DNA of 64,000 nucleotides from Callaeas wilsoni (Eukaryota > Chordata > Aves > Passeriformes > Callaeidae), in the NCBI GenBank assembly GCA_013398955.1, contig VWPU01010321.1:82634-146633 (forward strand). Direction: 5' to 3'. This document shows positions 61,301 to 64,000 of the stretch, piece by piece (within the stretch, counting starts at the first letter, position 1; each line of letters begins with the position of its first letter). Made by a program: the position numbers and the translations under genes. Below the pieces are notes generated by a model that was given only the letters and a program-made list of their open reading frames with translations, ran no database searches and was not told the DNA's origin.

Positions 61301-63230
61301 TGCAAGGTTTAATGAACAGTACTCTAGAGGTGCCTATTTCTGTGTTATCTGTAGCTGATACTGAGACAAGTGGCTCAGATGGGACTTTTATCTTTTTTTT
61401 GCAAAATTAAAAATAAAAGGTCAGAAAGCATTTGTTTACCACAATTAGAGCTTTTTAGAGGACTTCTATATGTATCAGTTTACTTTTCTGGCCAATGTAC
61501 CTGTAGAAGACATTATTATTATTATTATTCTTTGCATTCCTTGCCAATTTACATAACATTGTCATAGACGTTATGTGCATTGCTGTATAGAATGTCATAT
61601 ACATGATATACACTGAGCTCTTGATATAGGTGATTCTGGGATCTCTCACATTTTAGTTTGCCATATCAAATGTTGTTTTTGAAGAATATGACAAATTTTT
61701 TAAAACCTGAGAAAAAAATCAAAGCACTCCATTAGGAGACATTCTTTGTGTGCTGTAACTTGCTTACTGCAAGGAGTGAACAGGGCTGCATCTTCTCAAA
61801 TGCAGAACTGCATAAAAGATTAAGAGAACTGTGCCACTGGCTGTGGGAGGCAGCTGAGTGTTTCTAGAGAGCAATTCCCCCTGGTCCAGGGTTCTCATTC
61901 TAGCCAGACATGATTTATCAATATGAATACTTGACAGGATAGAAATAATAGAGGCTGCTTTAGAGGCAGCCTTTTAAGAGTTTTGATACTTTCAACTACT
62001 TTCCTACTTGCCTCATAACCATTCCTTCATATTTGTACCTTCCACCTACAAACTGCTGTTATCTTACTTAATAGTCTTCTTTTCCTTCTCCATCTATCCT
62101 TAGAAGTATTAGTTTTAAAATTTCAGCTGGATTTATAACATGAGGAATTTACCACAGCTAGAAGCCCAGTGCAGAAGCCATTGGAATATATTACAGGAAT
62201 CATAATGCTGCTGGTTGAGCTGAGGGCAGCTTTGTGCAGCCTGTGTAAGTTTTTTGAGAGCTTACTGTAGTAAATACTTTCTTTTTCAGGAAAAAGTGTA
62301 TATGCTACCTTTCCGAAAATAAATCACTGCTCTTCATTATCAAATTCTTCTCTCCAGTTAGGCTTTGTTAGAATACTCTCTTTAGTTTAAAAGCATTTGT
62401 ATGTGGTGACATAAATGACACAGGTTTTCTGGTTCAGCAGGTATATTTACATTTTAAGTTTTATGGATTAACTTAATAAATGACTTCATTTACTGTGATT
62501 ATTATTTTGTTACTGCACAAGGTCTGTCTTCCTACTTTGCATATGGCAATGCATACTAAGCATCAACCTCCACAAACAGCAACTGATTTCACAAGATACT
62601 TGTAGAAATATTTTCAACCATGGATGTCTAATTCAAAGGTCTTGCACAAAAAGGAAGGAAGGCATGATAGATACTTCAATGAGTCAAGGAATGTTCCTAT
62701 ATGGGAGTCAATTTTTACAGTATTTATGTCTCTTTTCAGCAGTGAATGTTTAACAGTGTGGACCACGCAAGGAATTCTTTGGTATACACTCTCTTTTGTG
62801 ACGGCATGGCAATATCAAACCAGAAGTTTTCTATAAAATTTTTCCTGGAAAGTACTTACAACATTTAACAGTATCCATTTAACAAAACATTAACAACAGG
62901 TTCAGCTGTGCCCAGCTGCCTATGCTGTGTATTATTTTCAGGGCTGAAAATCTTGCAGTTGCCCTCTAAAACAAACAGGGAAAACCATCAGAAATATGAG
63001 ATCTCTTATATAGATGAAGATAACCTCACACTTCTGTAACCTTGACAAGCTTAGGGTGAGATTTAACTTAAGATCGTACTTTGGCAGTTCAGTAACCCTG
63101 TTTTCTACTAATAATATGGTTTGTGACATCCCTGTTGTCAACCCTGCTCACATGGTTGGGTTCGTCAAGTAAAAAACAATGTTCTCCTGAAAGAGGTGTT
63201 ACCTTCCTTTTCTGCCTTTGCATTTCCTAG
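49343..63230. other. Long unannotated AT-rich stretch (about 14 kb)
   Basis: No CR1, LTR or gene was recognised in this stretch, which is the most repeat-poor part of the window. Low-complexity tracts are a T-run at 50137-50150, an A-run near 56169-56180, a T-run near 58449-58458 and an ATT x6 run at 61512-61529. The plus-strand frame of 143 codons at 50399-50830 is hydrophobic and without motifs, and is likely chance. The segment 53930-54290 is repeat-free and rich in transcription-factor-like motifs; it is discussed as a finding. Confidence 0.5.
61512..61529. repeat. ATT trinucleotide microsatellite (6 units)
   Basis: Six perfect ATT units followed by C. It is a possible length-variable locus. 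Confidence 0.9.
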
Positions 63231-63290
63231 GGAGGCATCATACAGCTAAGACAAACACTGTTGCTGCCAGACCACTGCGACGCTTTCTGA
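63231..63290 (+). other. Possible short terminal coding segment after a strong acceptor (weak)
   Basis: TTTTCTGCCTTTGCATTTCCTAG, ending at 63230, is a good polypyrimidine tract and acceptor. The next 19 codons are open in the frame beginning exactly at 63231 (GGIIQLRQTLLLPDHCDAF) and end at a TGA at 63288. No donor, poly(A) signal or gene context supports it. The length is easily reached by chance. Confidence 0.12.
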
Positions 63291-63983
63291 AACAAGTGGA
63301 GGAGCAAACAACCCAATGTTATCCTGAACACCTAGGAGCCAGTGACCTGGTGTAAATGAGACTGTGGTTCTAGTGATGCCTGGTACTGCCAGAAGCCCTG
63401 CAAAGAGCAGATCATAAAGCAAGTAATAAAACAGGTGTACCAGATATGTACTTACAGACTGGCAACACTGCCACACCTGAGCCTTGTCCATAGGTTAACC
63501 TGGAACACAGGGATCTTGTCCAGCAGATACCATTTACATACTGAAGAGAAGCTGATAACTCTGTCCTCCTCTGGCTGAAGGGACTTCTTTTCTTACTGAG
63601 ATCATAAGTTGAACAAATGACTCTTGAAGGCTCTGGAAGTAAATCTGGGCTCCGAGATACATCAGTACTAAACTGGAAGAACCTTAGAATGTAGAGATAT
63701 TAGAAATAAAGTAGCTGCAGACAAAAGAATAGTAGCTAGCTTTAAGGAGAAAAGGGAAAGAAGGGGATAAAATATGGCCCATCTGTGCCTGTTTCCCGCT
63801 GTGCTTCTCTTCCACCTGCAGGTCCAGAGTTGGGAGGTGAAGAACAAATCATCCTCGGTCAAGCTAAGTTCAAATTTGACAATCAAGAGATTCTGGTTGC
63901 TGTCAATAAGAATGGCAGCTAATGTTGACAGAGCGTATTTGAACATAATTTGAAAGCTGTGAATTCTAATTTCACTAGTCCAG
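63291..63983. other. Unannotated DNA
   Basis: No feature was recognised. The minus-strand frame running off the window end (63668-64000) has a hydrophobic stretch but no motif. Confidence 0.5.
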
Positions 63984-64000
63984 GTGTATTGGTTTGGCAC
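63984..64000 (+). mobile_element. Possible start of another LTR, cut by the window end
   Basis: The last 17 bases, TGTATTGGTTTGGCAC, resemble the TGTGCYGGTTTGG start of the LTR at 43965 and of other Neoavian LTRs. The match is too short to be sure. The bases beyond the window would decide. Confidence 0.35.

Noticed and set aside
1..64000. CRISPR arrays, tRNA and rRNA genes, bacterial-type operons
   Set aside because: No regularly spaced repeats, no tRNA A/B-box pairs that I could recognise and no rRNA sequence; the content is vertebrate.

Overview
This window is AT-rich vertebrate DNA with no recognisable intact protein-coding gene, no tRNA or rRNA, and no CRISPR array. The repeats identify a bird: several CR1 LINE remnants of typical avian type, including one with the avian-style ATTCT-rich 3' tail, and several solo-LTR-like blocks. 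Two of these LTR blocks share a terminal sequence, TGTGCCGGTTTGG on the plus strand of one copy, which I associate with Neoavian (probably passerine) endogenous retrovirus LTRs. The species call is inference; the CR1 content is seen directly. The DNA is either intergenic or lies inside a very large intron. The sequence alone does not decide which.

Layout. 1-688 is an LTR-like block cut by the window edge. 689-4897 is mostly unique AT-rich DNA with a perfect 34-bp tandem duplication at 2657-2724. 4898-5746 is an exact 424-bp direct duplication around a single N at 5322, probably an assembly artefact. It leads into a minus-strand CR1 at 5652-6946. 6947-12899 is largely unique, with a 15-bp x3 tract and a decayed 64-bp tandem pair. 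12900-13380 is a very old minus-strand CR1 of the turtle/crocodile-like type. 15391-15766 is a solo LTR on the minus strand. 21729-23445 is the best-preserved CR1 (minus strand), in three reading frames and still showing the RT FADD motif. 25722-26682 is a long avian LTR abutted by a plus-strand CR1 3' end (26683-27024). 28110-28540 is a second old CR1. 30050-31752 is a decayed plus-strand CR1 with a small opposite-strand CR1 tail nested inside it. 43965-44767 is a second copy of the LTR found at the left edge, in the opposite orientation. The last 17 bases may start another LTR.

No genes work together here in a pathway sense. What remains open is a small set of exon-like islands: 36461-36529 (69 nt, symmetric phase, cysteine-containing), 34087-34139 (53 nt between strong splice signals), 49218-49342, 1445-1694 and 63231-63290. 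There is also a GC-richer open frame at 29172-29548 with a zinc-ribbon-like CxxC-x10-CxxC motif. None could be tied to a known gene by eye, and RNA-seq plus cross-bird alignment would settle them. I found no convincing new biological system. The most actionable observations are the duplication at the N and the candidate cassette exon at 36461-36529.
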